The translations under genes and the position numbers were made by a program. A stretch of 64,000 bases of DNA, taken from contig DATKYK010000040.1 in NCBI GenBank assembly GCA_035528575.1, forward strand, positions 53,706-117,705. The letters are read 5' to 3'. The stretch is from Dehalococcoidia bacterium. GTDB lineage: Bacteria; Chloroflexota; Dehalococcoidia; E44-bin15. Below are positions 18,641 to 26,941 of the stretch, in pieces; the first letter of the stretch is position 1, and each line of letters begins with the position of its first letter. Under the pieces are notes generated by a model that did no database searches, was not told the DNA's origin, and saw only the letters and a program-made list of their open reading frames with translations.

Positions 18641-19810
18641 CTACATTGCCCTTCCTGCTACACCTATACCCCGAGCGATTATAATCCGTAGTACCTCCGA
18701 CGTCCCCTCACCAATCTCGAGAAGTCTCTGATCTCGATATAGTCTTTCGACCTTGGAATCTTTCATCAGACCATAGCCCCCGTGGAGCTGTACTGCATGA
18801 TGAACACACCTATGCATTACCTCAGAGCAGTATAGTTTGGTCATAGCCGCCTCCCGACTAAAGGGACGCTCGTTCTCTGCGAGCCAGCATGCCTTATAGA
18901 GTAGATTTCTGGAGAGCTCGATTTCGAGGGCCATGTCTGCCAGCTTAAAAGCGTTCACCTGAAACGAACTTATAGGCCGTCCAAATTGGATGCGCGAGTT
19001 GGAGTATTTCAGAGCAAGCTCGAAGGCCCCTTGGGAGCCACCAAGCCCCATAGCAGCGATGCTCAGCCGTCCTCTATCCAGAGTAGAAAGCATCTGGTGG
19101 AACCCGTCTCCCCTTTTCCCTAAGAGATTCTCCTTGGGTACAATACAATCATCCAAGAAGAGCTCACCCGTATTTGACGCCCGCCACATCATTTTCCCCT
19201 TCATCTCCCTAGCCGTCAATCCGGGAGTATCCGCAGGAACAAGCACGCAGCTCAACTCAAGCTTTCCATCGCCGTGCCGTCCTGTAACAGCTTGCATAGT
19301 AATGACTCCTGTGAGGGAACAAGCTGAGTTCGTAATAAAGATCTTCCTCCCATTGATGACCCAATGATCTCCCTTAAGCTCAGCCCTGGTTTGAGAGCTT
19401 CCAGCGTCGGAACCAGCTTCCGGTTCGGTTAGACCGAAGGCTGCCAAGACCTGTCCCGAACAGAGTTTTGGAAGCCATTCCTGTTTTTGCTTCTCGTTTC
19501 CGAAGTAATAGATCGGTCCAATCCCCAGTGAGTTCGCGGCAGCAATTGTAGCAGCCTGGGAACCATCAACCCTCGCTAGTTCCTCCACCGCAATAATATA
19601 CGAGATGTATCCGATATTGGATCCACCATATTTCTCTGGGACGAAGCAACCAAGAAGCCCAATTTCAGCCATCTTTCGTGTCAACTCGATAGAGAACTCC
19701 TCCCTCTCGTCCAGCTCTTGAGCTATGGGGGCGATCTCCTTTTGGGCGAAATCCCGGACGGCATGACGTGTCAGATTCTGCTCTTCTGTTAAATCAAAAT
19801 TCAGCGCCAT
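18641..19810 (-). CDS. Acyl-CoA dehydrogenase
   Basis: The 389-residue protein matches the acyl-CoA dehydrogenase family over its full length: FGLTEPEAGSDAG (FAD and substrate loop, about 130-143), KIFITNS, and LLEIGEGTSEVLRIIIAR, where the EGTSE Glu is at the position of the catalytic base. It oxidises an acyl-CoA to the enoyl-CoA and passes electrons to ETF. Its operon with the XRE-cupin regulator, Cys-less thiolase and DUF35-SCP2 suggests degradation of a branched or cyclic side chain. Chain length is not predictable here. Confidence 0.9.
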   Translation of the reverse strand: MALNFDLTEEQNLTRHAVRDFAQKEIAPIAQELDEREEFSIELTRKMAEIGLLGCFVPEKYGGSNIGYISYIIAVEELARVDGSQAATIAAANSLGIGPIYYFGNEKQKQEWLPKLCSGQVLAAFGLTEPEAGSDAGSSQTRAELKGDHWVINGRKIFITNSACSLTGVITMQAVTGRHGDGKLELSCVLVPADTPGLTAREMKGKMMWRASNTGELFLDDCIVPKENLLGKRGDGFHQMLSTLDRGRLSIAAMGLGGSQGAFELALKYSNSRIQFGRPISSFQVNAFKLADMALEIELSRNLLYKACWLAENERPFSREAAMTKLYCSEVMHRCVHHAVQLHGGYGLMKDSKVERLYRDQRLLEIGEGTSEVLRIIIARGIGVAGRAM

Positions 19811-20264
19811 TTATTATATCTCTACGTCTGGAAAAGTTTGGTGGTATGTCAAAGATCCGACATTTCCCTGGATTGGCACATTATTTATGTATAAATTGTC
19901 TACTATAAATCCCTAGCAAGCTAATGAGACCTGTGCGTCATCAGCTTCATTGATACTACTCAGTAATGGGCACTTTAAGCGGCTGAGCTAGTTTTGTCAA
20001 TACTGACAATTAGACATGAACCCCTGCCCGTTCAGAATACTGTTACAAAACTGGAATTGTGTGTGAGGTTGGTGCGTGTAAGGGAGTGTTAACGTGGAAG
20101 ATGTCATGTAGTGTCAGGCAAAAGTAGCACATGCAACCCCGATGGGAGTCAGGGCAATGACACCGTGATCAGAAGGCAGTGAGTCAATGTATTGTATTTG
20201 CGAAGTACTAAAAAGCGATTTCGACCCCTTGATTTAGTAGCACGGGATTTTTACAATTGATGCG
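19811..20264. other. Divergent intergenic region with repeat copy 2
   Basis: No gene was found. The region is the promoter space for the acyl-CoA dehydrogenase operon (minus) and the GNAT gene (plus). It holds the repeat at 20158-20246. A stretch near 20055-20090, rich in GTG and TGTG, resembles the tail that follows the other repeats. Confidence 0.45.
20158..20246 (+). repeat. tRNA-derived repeat, copy 2
   Basis: It starts TGACACCGTGATCAGAAGGC, continues with TGTATTGTATTTG, and has the second block AAGCGATTTCGACCCCTTG and then TTAGTAGCACGGGA. Both blocks align with the other copies in the same orientation. It lies just upstream of the GNAT gene. Confidence 0.65.
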
Positions 20265-20885
20265 ATGGGTACTAATTTACAGGGTCTGGTGGAATTGAAT
20301 AAATCCCATATCAAACCTGCTGCCGTAATACTTAGCCAGGCATTCTGGAATTACCCGGTTAGTACCTATGCTTACCCTGACTCACTTGTGAGAGAGAAAA
20401 GGCTACCCTACTTCTTTCAGTATGTCCTGCATTACTGCACACGATATGGCGAGGTTTACACTACATCCCATGAGATGGAAGGGATTGCCATCTGGTTGCC
20501 CTCAGATAACTATCCAATGACTTTCTGGAAGCTGATACGTTCTGTGCCACTGCCAGTATTATTCGGTTTAGGCTGGGAGAGTGGGCAGAGAATGAAGTCT
20601 TTTGGTGATTATATTGACAGCGTTCACCAACGTCTAACCCCTTTCGAACACTTGTTTTTACAGACAATTGGGGTAGATCCCCATTTTCAGGGAAAGGGCT
20701 TTGCAGGTAAGCTACTAAGGCCGATGTTAGCCAGAATGGACGAAGAAGGTTTACCATGCTATCTCGAGACAGTGGAAGAAGCAGATGTCCTGCTATATGA
20801 GCACTTCGGTTTTAAGGTAGTCGAGAAGAGTACTGTTCCCAAAACTAGCCTCACTAATTGGGCTATGTTGAGAAGAGCTCCATAG
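20265..20885 (+). CDS. GNAT-family N-acetyltransferase
   Basis: The 206-residue protein has the GNAT acetyl-CoA signature in its C-terminal half: FLQTIGVDPHFQGKGFAGKLL (motif A, residues about 126-146) followed by LPCYLETVEEADVLLYEHFGFKVV (motif B). The N-terminal half is the variable substrate part. It should transfer an acetyl group to a small molecule or protein. The start codon lacks a clear Shine-Dalgarno. A terminator-like hairpin begins at the stop codon, so it is monocistronic. Confidence 0.85.
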   Translation: MGTNLQGLVELNKSHIKPAAVILSQAFWNYPVSTYAYPDSLVREKRLPYFFQYVLHYCTRYGEVYTTSHEMEGIAIWLPSDNYPMTFWKLIRSVPLPVLFGLGWESGQRMKSFGDYIDSVHQRLTPFEHLFLQTIGVDPHFQGKGFAGKLLRPMLARMDEEGLPCYLETVEEADVLLYEHFGFKVVEKSTVPKTSLTNWAMLRRAP

Positions 20886-20906
20886 CCTGCAGGAGTATCT
20901 GCAGGC
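20885..20906 (+). terminator. Hairpin directly after the GNAT stop
   Basis: GCCTGCAG and CTGCAGGC form a perfect 8-bp stem around the 6-nt loop GAGTAT, starting at the last base of the TAG stop. The following CCCTATTTC is only weakly T-rich, so termination may be inefficient. Confidence 0.5.
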
Positions 20907-20925
20907 CCTATTTCAACCTCAGATT

Positions 20926-20999
20926 TGGTACCCCCTCTGGGAGTAGAACTCACGACAAACGGTTTGGGAAACCGTCTTCAGGTTATGAGCTACTCAGAC
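20926..20999 (-). pseudogene. Decayed tRNA, anticodon CCC (Gly-like)
   Basis: Read on the minus strand, ACGGT-TTCCCAA-ACCGT forms a perfect anticodon arm with anticodon CCC. It is preceded by a D-arm start (GTAGCTCA) and followed by a T-arm-like GAGTTCTACTCC and ACC. The D-stem, T-stem and acceptor pairing are badly broken, so this is a tRNA relic rather than a working gene. Confidence 0.55.
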
Positions 21000-21069
21000 T
21001 GGTCAAGTAGCCCCAGTAATGGTTCTCTTATCCTCCGCTATAGGATTGCTAAAACAAGTTGCCCTTAAT

Positions 21070-21300
21070 CTATTTGATGCAGCTATCCATATAATTAACG
21101 AAATCCTCTATGGTTGTTAGTTCTTTCAAACGGTCAATATCTATCTCTATATCTAATGCCATTTCCACACCGATTATGATCTGTACCCAGTTAAGGGAAT
21201 CGGCTTTTACATCCTTAAGTGCTGTATCCAGATTGATTTCCTGCTCATCGCAATGGGTAATCTTAGCAATTACTTTTCTTAGTTCGTCCAGTGTTGACAC
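21070..21300 (-). CDS. Acyl carrier protein
   Basis: The 76-residue acidic protein has the phosphopantetheine site KADSLNWVQII, with Ser35 as the attachment residue, in a four-helix ACP layout. It carries acyl chains as thioesters. It is encoded 127 bp downstream of plsX on the same strand, at the end of the long operon that contains the benzoyl-CoA-reductase-like genes. The sequence differs enough from a housekeeping AcpP (DSLNWVQ rather than DSLDxVE) that a specialised ACP is possible. Confidence 0.85.
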   Translation of the reverse strand: MSTLDELRKVIAKITHCDEQEINLDTALKDVKADSLNWVQIIIGVEMALDIEIDIDRLKELTTIEDFVNYMDSCIK

Positions 21301-21354
21301 TATTATCTCCTCATGAGACTGTTGAATTAGTCTCGATCAATTCCCAGGCCACCA

Positions 21355-21373
21355 GTCCCGACTACTACGGGAC
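21355..21373 (+). repeat. Hairpin in the plsX-acp gap
   Basis: GTCCCG and CGGGAC form a 6-bp stem around ACTACTA, followed on the plus strand by ACCTCTTTTT. The T-run is on the plus strand, but both neighbouring genes are on the minus strand. It may therefore be a transcript hairpin in the plsX-acp message or a stray element. Confidence 0.4.
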
Positions 21374-21427
21374 ACCTCTTTTTCAGCGGTCTCTCTCTTG
21401 AATACAGTAGTATTATCTATTTACTTT

Positions 21428-22450
21428 CTAATGATTGTCCTCTTGTACCTTTGCTATTTCAGTCCGCAGCTGGCCAACAAAGTCGCTCTCCAGCGCCTCT
21501 TTCAAACATTGAATCGTTCCGAGTATCTGGGGTGCCCGGCTACTACCATGGGTTATGCCTACTATCCCATCTATGCCCCACAAAAGGCCTCCTCTTTCTG
21601 TGCTGGCACTGACAAGCTTGTGTAGTTCAGAGGTGGTATTTTCCAGGTCCGCTGGCGATAGCTTATCTTTTAATTCCTGGCCAAGCCAATGGCAAACAGC
21701 CTCACTAATACCCTCGCATAACTTAAGCATTATATTCCCAATAAAGCCATCGCAGACAATTACGTTCACTTTACCACTGGGAATATCTATACCTTCCACA
21801 TTACCAATGAAGTTTAATCCACTGTTTTTTAGCAACGAGTAAGCCTCTTTCACCTGCTCATTACCTTTGCCCTCCTCAGCACCCACATTGAGGAGACCAA
21901 CAGATGGATTCTCAACACCATGGAAGATTTTAGTATATACAACACCCGCCGCAGCAAAATTTAGCAGGTGGCTTGGCTGACAACCTACATTGACTCCGAG
22001 GTCTAGAACCACGGTATCTGGGGCCAGCCTGAGAAAGGCACCCCCAAGAAAGGGCCGCTCCACGCCTGGTATTGTTCCTAAATATCGCATGGCACAGACC
22101 GCGGCGGCAGCTGTAGAACCAGCACTCACCACGGCGTCGGCTTCGCCATCCTTGACAAGCTTGGTGGCTACCGCCACCGAGCTGTCGGTCTTACGCAGGG
22201 CAGCCATGATTGGATCCTCTCCATCTTTAATTACCTCGCTGGCTTCGACCAGGCGAACCGGGAGGTTGGTGACATCGGTCCTATTTAGCTCACTCTCAAT
22301 TTCTGCTTTGAGACCTACCAGTATTATCTCTATCCCTAAATCCCTGGCGGCCTGGACTGCTCCCCTGACTATCTCACCGGGAGCATAGTCACCACCCATC
22401 GCATCAACCGCTATCCTTAACTGCCGGCTCGTATCGCTTGATTCTCCCAT
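21428..22450 (-). CDS. plsX: Phosphate acyltransferase PlsX
   Basis: The 340-residue protein has the PlsX N-terminus RIAVDAMGGDYAPGEIVRG and further family motifs (SVAVATKLVKDGEADAVVSAGSTAA, VVLDLGVNVGCQPSHLLNFA, NVIVCDGFIGNIMLKLCEG). PlsX converts acyl-ACP to acyl-phosphate for the first acylation of glycerol-3-phosphate. It is followed by acp. Unusually, it lies 27 bp after the ATPase subunit of a benzoyl-CoA-reductase-like operon on the same strand, so it may be co-expressed with that system. Confidence 0.95.
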   Translation of the reverse strand: MGESSDTSRQLRIAVDAMGGDYAPGEIVRGAVQAARDLGIEIILVGLKAEIESELNRTDVTNLPVRLVEASEVIKDGEDPIMAALRKTDSSVAVATKLVKDGEADAVVSAGSTAAAAVCAMRYLGTIPGVERPFLGGAFLRLAPDTVVLDLGVNVGCQPSHLLNFAAAGVVYTKIFHGVENPSVGLLNVGAEEGKGNEQVKEAYSLLKNSGLNFIGNVEGIDIPSGKVNVIVCDGFIGNIMLKLCEGISEAVCHWLGQELKDKLSPADLENTTSELHKLVSASTERGGLLWGIDGIVGITHGSSRAPQILGTIQCLKEALESDFVGQLRTEIAKVQEDNH

Positions 22451-22477
22451 GACACTTCCTCTCTTTATAGATTAAAC

Positions 22478-23536
22478 CTACCAGCTATGGCTTATAGCTT
22501 CGCTTGAGCAAATATCATGACAATTTTGTTCAAGGTTACAGCTGCGAAATCCTGGGCATAAGAAGGCCAGCTTCTTCCTCGCCTCTTCGTTCACCTTGGC
22601 TTTCGGCTCACTGCCGTCATCCTTAGCAACAATAAAAATCCCCGATGGACAGGCCTGGACGCACTCGCCACAACCATTACACCGTCCTGTGTCAATGGTA
22701 ATAGAGTATTCCCCGGTTCCGTCAGTATAGCCGTAGTGAATCTTCATCGGTTGTGTACTCACCTTGATCGATCGTTCTTGGGCAAAGATTGCTGCTCCCA
22801 GGGCGCCAATTATCTGCGGGTCTTCACTGATAAGTGGCTCCATGCCCGTCTTTTCTCTGAGCTTGGCCACCATCCCTCTATTCTTGGCGATACCTCCAGT
22901 TATGCTGAACTCCTTCTCCATAGATACCCGTTTTAAAAGGTTTACGCTGCGACTGGCTATGGCCTCATGCAGGCCGGCCAGAGTATCGCTCTTGGCTATC
23001 CCCTGCCTGAGATAGGCAATGGCCTCCGATTTGGCAAAGACCGCGCAGATGGTATTGAAGGGGATAGCCGTTTTTGACTCAAGGGCTAAGTCTCCAATCT
23101 CTTCCAATGGGATGTTCAGCACCTCGGCTATCATTTCAAGAAACCGGCCAGTGCCCCCGGCACACTTATCATTCATAATGAAGTTAGTCACCCGGCCTTC
23201 ACCATCACAGCTAATCGCTTTGCAATCCTGGCCGCCCATATCCAGGATAGTACGCACATCAGGGAAATACCAGTTGATACCCCGGGCATGGCAGCTTATC
23301 TCAGAGATATTTTCATTGGCGAAAGGAACAAGCACCCTTCCGTAGCCGGTAGCAACCGTATATTGAATATCACTGAGGGATAGCCCTGGTCCTTTCAAGG
23401 CCGCTTCAATCGTCATGTAAGAAGTCTTGATACTCTCGGGACCGGTATCACAGATCACCGATGACAGAATTGATCCATCACTTATCAGCACGGCCTTAGC
23501 TGCTCGGGAACCAATGTCTATCCCGGCGAATATCAT
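22478..23536 (-). CDS. BcrA/BadF-type activating ATPase fused to a ferredoxin domain
   Basis: The 352-residue protein has the ASKHA ATPase fold of 2-hydroxyacyl-CoA dehydratase activators: FAGIDIGSRAAKAVLI, ILDMGGQDCKAIS and NDKCAGGTGRFLE, the last containing the bridging [4Fe-4S] Cys. Residues about 270-350 add a ferredoxin-like part (CNGCGECVQACPSGI, then CPGFRSCNLEQNCHDICSS). It should couple ATP hydrolysis to low-potential electron delivery to the catalytic subunits. A built-in ferredoxin domain would let it take electrons directly. It begins adjacent to the stop of the second activator. Confidence 0.85.
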   Translation of the reverse strand: MIFAGIDIGSRAAKAVLISDGSILSSVICDTGPESIKTSYMTIEAALKGPGLSLSDIQYTVATGYGRVLVPFANENISEISCHARGINWYFPDVRTILDMGGQDCKAISCDGEGRVTNFIMNDKCAGGTGRFLEMIAEVLNIPLEEIGDLALESKTAIPFNTICAVFAKSEAIAYLRQGIAKSDTLAGLHEAIASRSVNLLKRVSMEKEFSITGGIAKNRGMVAKLREKTGMEPLISEDPQIIGALGAAIFAQERSIKVSTQPMKIHYGYTDGTGEYSITIDTGRCNGCGECVQACPSGIFIVAKDDGSEPKAKVNEEARKKLAFLCPGFRSCNLEQNCHDICSSEAISHSW

Positions 23537-24328
23537 CTATTTGGCACCTTTTCCCATGTTTTCTCGAGCAATTACAGCTGCTCCCAAAGCGGCTACAATC
23601 TGTGGCCTGTCGGGAACCAGAATTCCGAAACCCAGCTCTTCCTCAATAATCTTTACCAACCCCGTATTCAGGGCCACACCACCAACAACTGCCACGTCCC
23701 TTTCAATGCCGATTCTCTTGCACAATGATATGATACGGCTTACCACGGAAAAATGTATGCCAGCGATTATCTCTTCCTTGGGAGTTGGTGGATCGCGGTG
23801 TACATGAGATATCACCTCAGATTCGGCGAAAACGGCACATGTACCGCTTATATCAGCCTTAGATTTAGCTTGAAGAGACAGCTTTGACATCTCTTCAACA
23901 GGCATTTGCATTAGCTTGGCCATCTGTTGTAAGAACACCCCGGTGCCGGCAGCGCATTTATCATGGTTGACCCAGTCGATTATATGTCCCCGTTCGTTCA
24001 CCTTGATGACGGTACTACTCTCGGCACCCATATCTATGGTAGTTCTAGCTGATGGAACTAAGTAGCTAATTCCCCGGGCAAGGCATGTAGTAATGGTTTT
24101 CTTTTTATGGCTGAACGAAACAGATTTACCACCTACTCCCGTTGACACAGTGTATAGGTCGTTATTAAAGCTGACACCAGCCAGATTTAGAACCTCCTCC
24201 ATGGCAGCTTTGGCGCTCGATTCGACATCATCATCGGAGTGAACAATACAAGAAGCCAGGATGCCATCATTACCCAAGATGACTGCTTTGGTGGTCAGGC
24301 TGCCTGCATCAATACCCAGCGCTTTCAT
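23537..24328 (-). CDS. Second BcrD/BadG-type activating ATPase
   Basis: The 263-residue protein shares the same fold: KALGIDAGSLTTKAVIL, TIDMGAESSTVIK and HDKCAAGTGVFLQQMA with the cluster-binding Cys. It is the short form, like BcrD or BadG. Two different activator subunits side by side imply a heterodimeric ATPase, as in benzoyl-CoA reductase (BcrAD), rather than the homodimer of 2-hydroxyglutaryl-CoA dehydratase. It follows the catalytic subunit gene by 8 bp. Confidence 0.85.
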   Translation of the reverse strand: MKALGIDAGSLTTKAVILGNDGILASCIVHSDDDVESSAKAAMEEVLNLAGVSFNNDLYTVSTGVGGKSVSFSHKKKTITTCLARGISYLVPSARTTIDMGAESSTVIKVNERGHIIDWVNHDKCAAGTGVFLQQMAKLMQMPVEEMSKLSLQAKSKADISGTCAVFAESEVISHVHRDPPTPKEEIIAGIHFSVVSRIISLCKRIGIERDVAVVGGVALNTGLVKIIEEELGFGILVPDRPQIVAALGAAVIARENMGKGAK

Positions 24329-24336
24329 GGCGACTA

Positions 24337-25608
24337 CTATTGACGGTCTTCTAAGAGCTCAAAGAACTGTTCCAATTTATTCCGTACGTCTTCCTCGGAA
24401 GTAATTGTTGGGTCGACGACATCGCAATCTAAGGTCAGAACCGGCACATCTATCCTGTCCAGAACATCCCTGAATAGCTTGATCGTAGCACATGTGTGCC
24501 GACAGCCGACGTCAGCGTAGTATATCGCGCCATCAACCCTATACTGCTCAGCGCAGTTAACAATACCGTTTAATGCTCGCTCGTCCAGAGGGCCATACAT
24601 GCGCATCTCCGGAAGCATGTACGACTTCTTAGCTACACTCTCTAGCGGCTTCGCCGGGTCGAGAGTTCCTTCTCCCCAATAGGTAAAGAAAGGCTCCGTT
24701 ACACTCACTGCACCATATTCCTGTGAAATCTTCTCCAAAAAACCAATGAGGTACATTGGTGGTATGAATAGGCTCATCAGGCGGAATCGCTCGGGTGACA
24801 CTGCTCCTTGGCCAGCTTTCACCCTATCAGCCAACTCGTCACGAAGCGTCTCTAGGTATTCAATAGCCTCAGGTCGACCCGGAAATAAATAATCGATCGT
24901 TAGCAGCTGTAAAAAGCCCTGGGGATTAAAAGGGGTTGGAATAGCTTTGCGTAGTTCATTGATTTCACGGAGGAGTTCAATTTGCCGATCCATTAGAGCT
25001 ACGATATCGGCCAGCCGGTCCCAGTCCATCTTCCGGCCGGACTGTTCTTCTAGGAAATGTATCATATCCGTTAGCTCGCCTACTAAATACTTCTCTTCAT
25101 CCTCGCTACGCTGGAACGGATGATCAATGAAGAAACCGGGGCAGTGATTGATCTCCATGAGAAGTTCACCACTCTTAGCCGTGTTATCGCATACCAGGTT
25201 GGACCATAGCATAACACTAGGTCTTGGCAGGACGCCTAGTGCAAAGGCACCAGCTAGGCCCCGATGTGGCGTACATATTTCAGAGGCTAACCCCAGCTCG
25301 ACCCCGGCCGAAAGCATATCTGCTGAATGGCCTGTGAATAGGGCTATCATCCAGGTAGTTGTCTCAGTGTGCATGGGGACGATGTCCATAGCGTAGAGGA
25401 TCTCAGCGGGGAAGAAGACAGTGTGTGCGGCTATAAATTCACCCTCTTTGCTGGCCTCGAGTAATCGGGTATAGTAATCGGCCATCATCTGGTAATATAG
25501 TGTATTACTTTTTCGTGCCTCAGGACTTGCCTGGTTCATCCTACTGATTATGCGGCTCGCCCGTATGATTGAATTAAGCTTGTTTTCCTTGCCCTGGGAA
25601 ACTATCAA
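24337..25608 (-). CDS. Benzoyl-CoA reductase BcrB / 2-hydroxyacyl-CoA dehydratase-type subunit
   Basis: The 423-residue protein belongs to the HgdB/BcrB family (EFIAAHTVFFPAEILYAMDIVPMHTE, LASEICTPHRGLAG, and the C-terminal DGAIYYADVGCRHTCATIKLFRDVL with conserved Cys). It starts at TTG 25608, overlapping the previous stop by 4 bases (TTGA), a sign of translational coupling. Its length matches BcrB. With the partner subunit it should hold the [4Fe-4S] active site for reduction or dehydration of an acyl-CoA. Which reaction is not decided by sequence. Confidence 0.8.
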   Translation of the reverse strand: MIVSQGKENKLNSIIRASRIISRMNQASPEARKSNTLYYQMMADYYTRLLEASKEGEFIAAHTVFFPAEILYAMDIVPMHTETTTWMIALFTGHSADMLSAGVELGLASEICTPHRGLAGAFALGVLPRPSVMLWSNLVCDNTAKSGELLMEINHCPGFFIDHPFQRSEDEEKYLVGELTDMIHFLEEQSGRKMDWDRLADIVALMDRQIELLREINELRKAIPTPFNPQGFLQLLTIDYLFPGRPEAIEYLETLRDELADRVKAGQGAVSPERFRLMSLFIPPMYLIGFLEKISQEYGAVSVTEPFFTYWGEGTLDPAKPLESVAKKSYMLPEMRMYGPLDERALNGIVNCAEQYRVDGAIYYADVGCRHTCATIKLFRDVLDRIDVPVLTLDCDVVDPTITSEEDVRNKLEQFFELLEDRQ

Positions 25609-26744
25609 TTTCTCTTTGCCTCCAGCATTTCTAGGAAAGCCTGCACTCTGGTGCGGATCTGACCAGACCCTGGTGTGCCATATTCAACATCCAATGCTAA
25701 TGTCGGTATCCCTTGCCCCTTTAGCCTTTCCGTAAGTAGAGGCAGGTCATGTGCGTATGGCACACAGTATCTGACGATCTGACTGATCACACCATCTACT
25801 CTAAATTCACGAGCTAGGTCAAGTATGCGATTGAAGCGCTCATCGGAAGGAAACATACGGGCGCAGGGGAAATTATTCAAGTAGCGCTGTGAGATCGCTT
25901 GAAGAGGAGTTATATTTCTATCAAGAACCACCGGGTCAGACCAGTATCTGGTACTAGTACAAAGCTCATCTGTTACCACTAAACCCCCCAGCTCCTCTAT
26001 GGATTCAATAAATTCTGGGTTGGTCATAACACTACCCACGACCATCAAACGTGCCCTGCTTTTGTGGCTATTCTCTCGTATGGAAAGCTCATCCAAAAGG
26101 CTCCTGAGCCATTCATTAAACAACTCCTTAGGCATACGAAAGCACGTATTAAGCACTTCCATTGTCTCAGTACCGCTAATGGGCGGGGTATCGAACTTTC
26201 GCAACTCATAAAGACGTTTAAGGAGATTTCTGGATTCATTATATACCACAATGGACCGATAAAGTGACTCATCTGTTATCTGAATTCCGAGGAATTCTTC
26301 TAAATGGGTCTTAAACTGTTTGACCTGGCTGTGATATAGGTCATGTGCCGGCTGCGTGTACTTGCGTGGTACGGTAAGTACATGATAAAAGGGGGTGCCG
26401 ATATAATGACGCCATAGGTCGAACAGGCGGCGGGCTCCGTCACATGTAGACCCGCCAACTACGCCGTCCAAAAAGTCATATTCTCCTTTGAGGCCCAGTT
26501 GCAGGCAACTTCGGGAGAAAGAACAGGTATTAATATATAAGTACGCATTACCATCGTCCAGCTCTGTCTCCTTTGAGTAGCCGGTAATCCTGATGGGAAG
26601 GGCCCCGGCAGCATGTAGGATTTCCTCAGGGACATAGGTACATAGCCAGCCAAACACCTTCTTTCCCTGACGCTTATGTTCTAGAATCTGTGACGTCTTG
26701 GGAAAAGCGTCATTGACTTCACGAAATCGTTCGAGTGTATGCAG
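25605..26744 (-). CDS. Benzoyl-CoA reductase BcrC / 2-hydroxyacyl-CoA dehydratase-type subunit, likely CTG start
   Basis: From GTG at 26657 the protein would begin FGWLCTYVPEEILHAAGALP, which already lies in the family core. The frame stays open upstream to an in-frame TGA and encodes LHTLERFREVNDAFPKTSQI and HKRQGKKVFGW, the expected family N-terminus. No ATG, GTG or TTG occurs there, but CTG at 26744-26742 follows a perfect AGGAGGT by 9 bases. With that start the protein is 379 residues, close to BcrC. Family Cys motifs (GSTCDGARRLFDLW, QIVRYCVPYAHD) are present. It is the partner of the BcrB-like subunit. Confidence 0.75.
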   Translation of the reverse strand: MHTLERFREVNDAFPKTSQILEHKRQGKKVFGWLCTYVPEEILHAAGALPIRITGYSKETELDDGNAYLYINTCSFSRSCLQLGLKGEYDFLDGVVGGSTCDGARRLFDLWRHYIGTPFYHVLTVPRKYTQPAHDLYHSQVKQFKTHLEEFLGIQITDESLYRSIVVYNESRNLLKRLYELRKFDTPPISGTETMEVLNTCFRMPKELFNEWLRSLLDELSIRENSHKSRARLMVVGSVMTNPEFIESIEELGGLVVTDELCTSTRYWSDPVVLDRNITPLQAISQRYLNNFPCARMFPSDERFNRILDLAREFRVDGVISQIVRYCVPYAHDLPLLTERLKGQGIPTLALDVEYGTPGSGQIRTRVQAFLEMLEAKRN

Positions 26745-26753
26745 TCTGGTATT

Positions 26754-26760
26754 ACCTCCT
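26754..26760 (-). promoter_or_regulatory. Shine-Dalgarno AGGAGGT that implies a CTG start
   Basis: The consensus ribosome binding site is placed 9 bases before CTG 26744. It lies 96 bases from the nearest standard start codon in frame (GTG 26657). It is the main evidence for the longer reading of the BcrC-like gene. Confidence 0.65.
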
Positions 26761-26941
26761 GTTCAATATCGGTGATATGCAGTGCGGCACTTCTCCTATT
26801 AGCCTACAGAGATACGATAATGTTGGAGTTACTTCAAGCCAAAGGTTTATTATTTGCATACCGGTTACCCGAGCGTAGTCTGCAATCTTAACAAAACCTT
26901 GAGTCTGCTGCCAGTTCAATCTAGGGTTAACCACTTGATGC

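Noticed and set aside
19950..20000. D-arm-like GAGCTAG stretch before repeat copy 2 as a tRNA
   Set aside because: No anticodon arm, T-arm or acceptor pairing could be traced around it.
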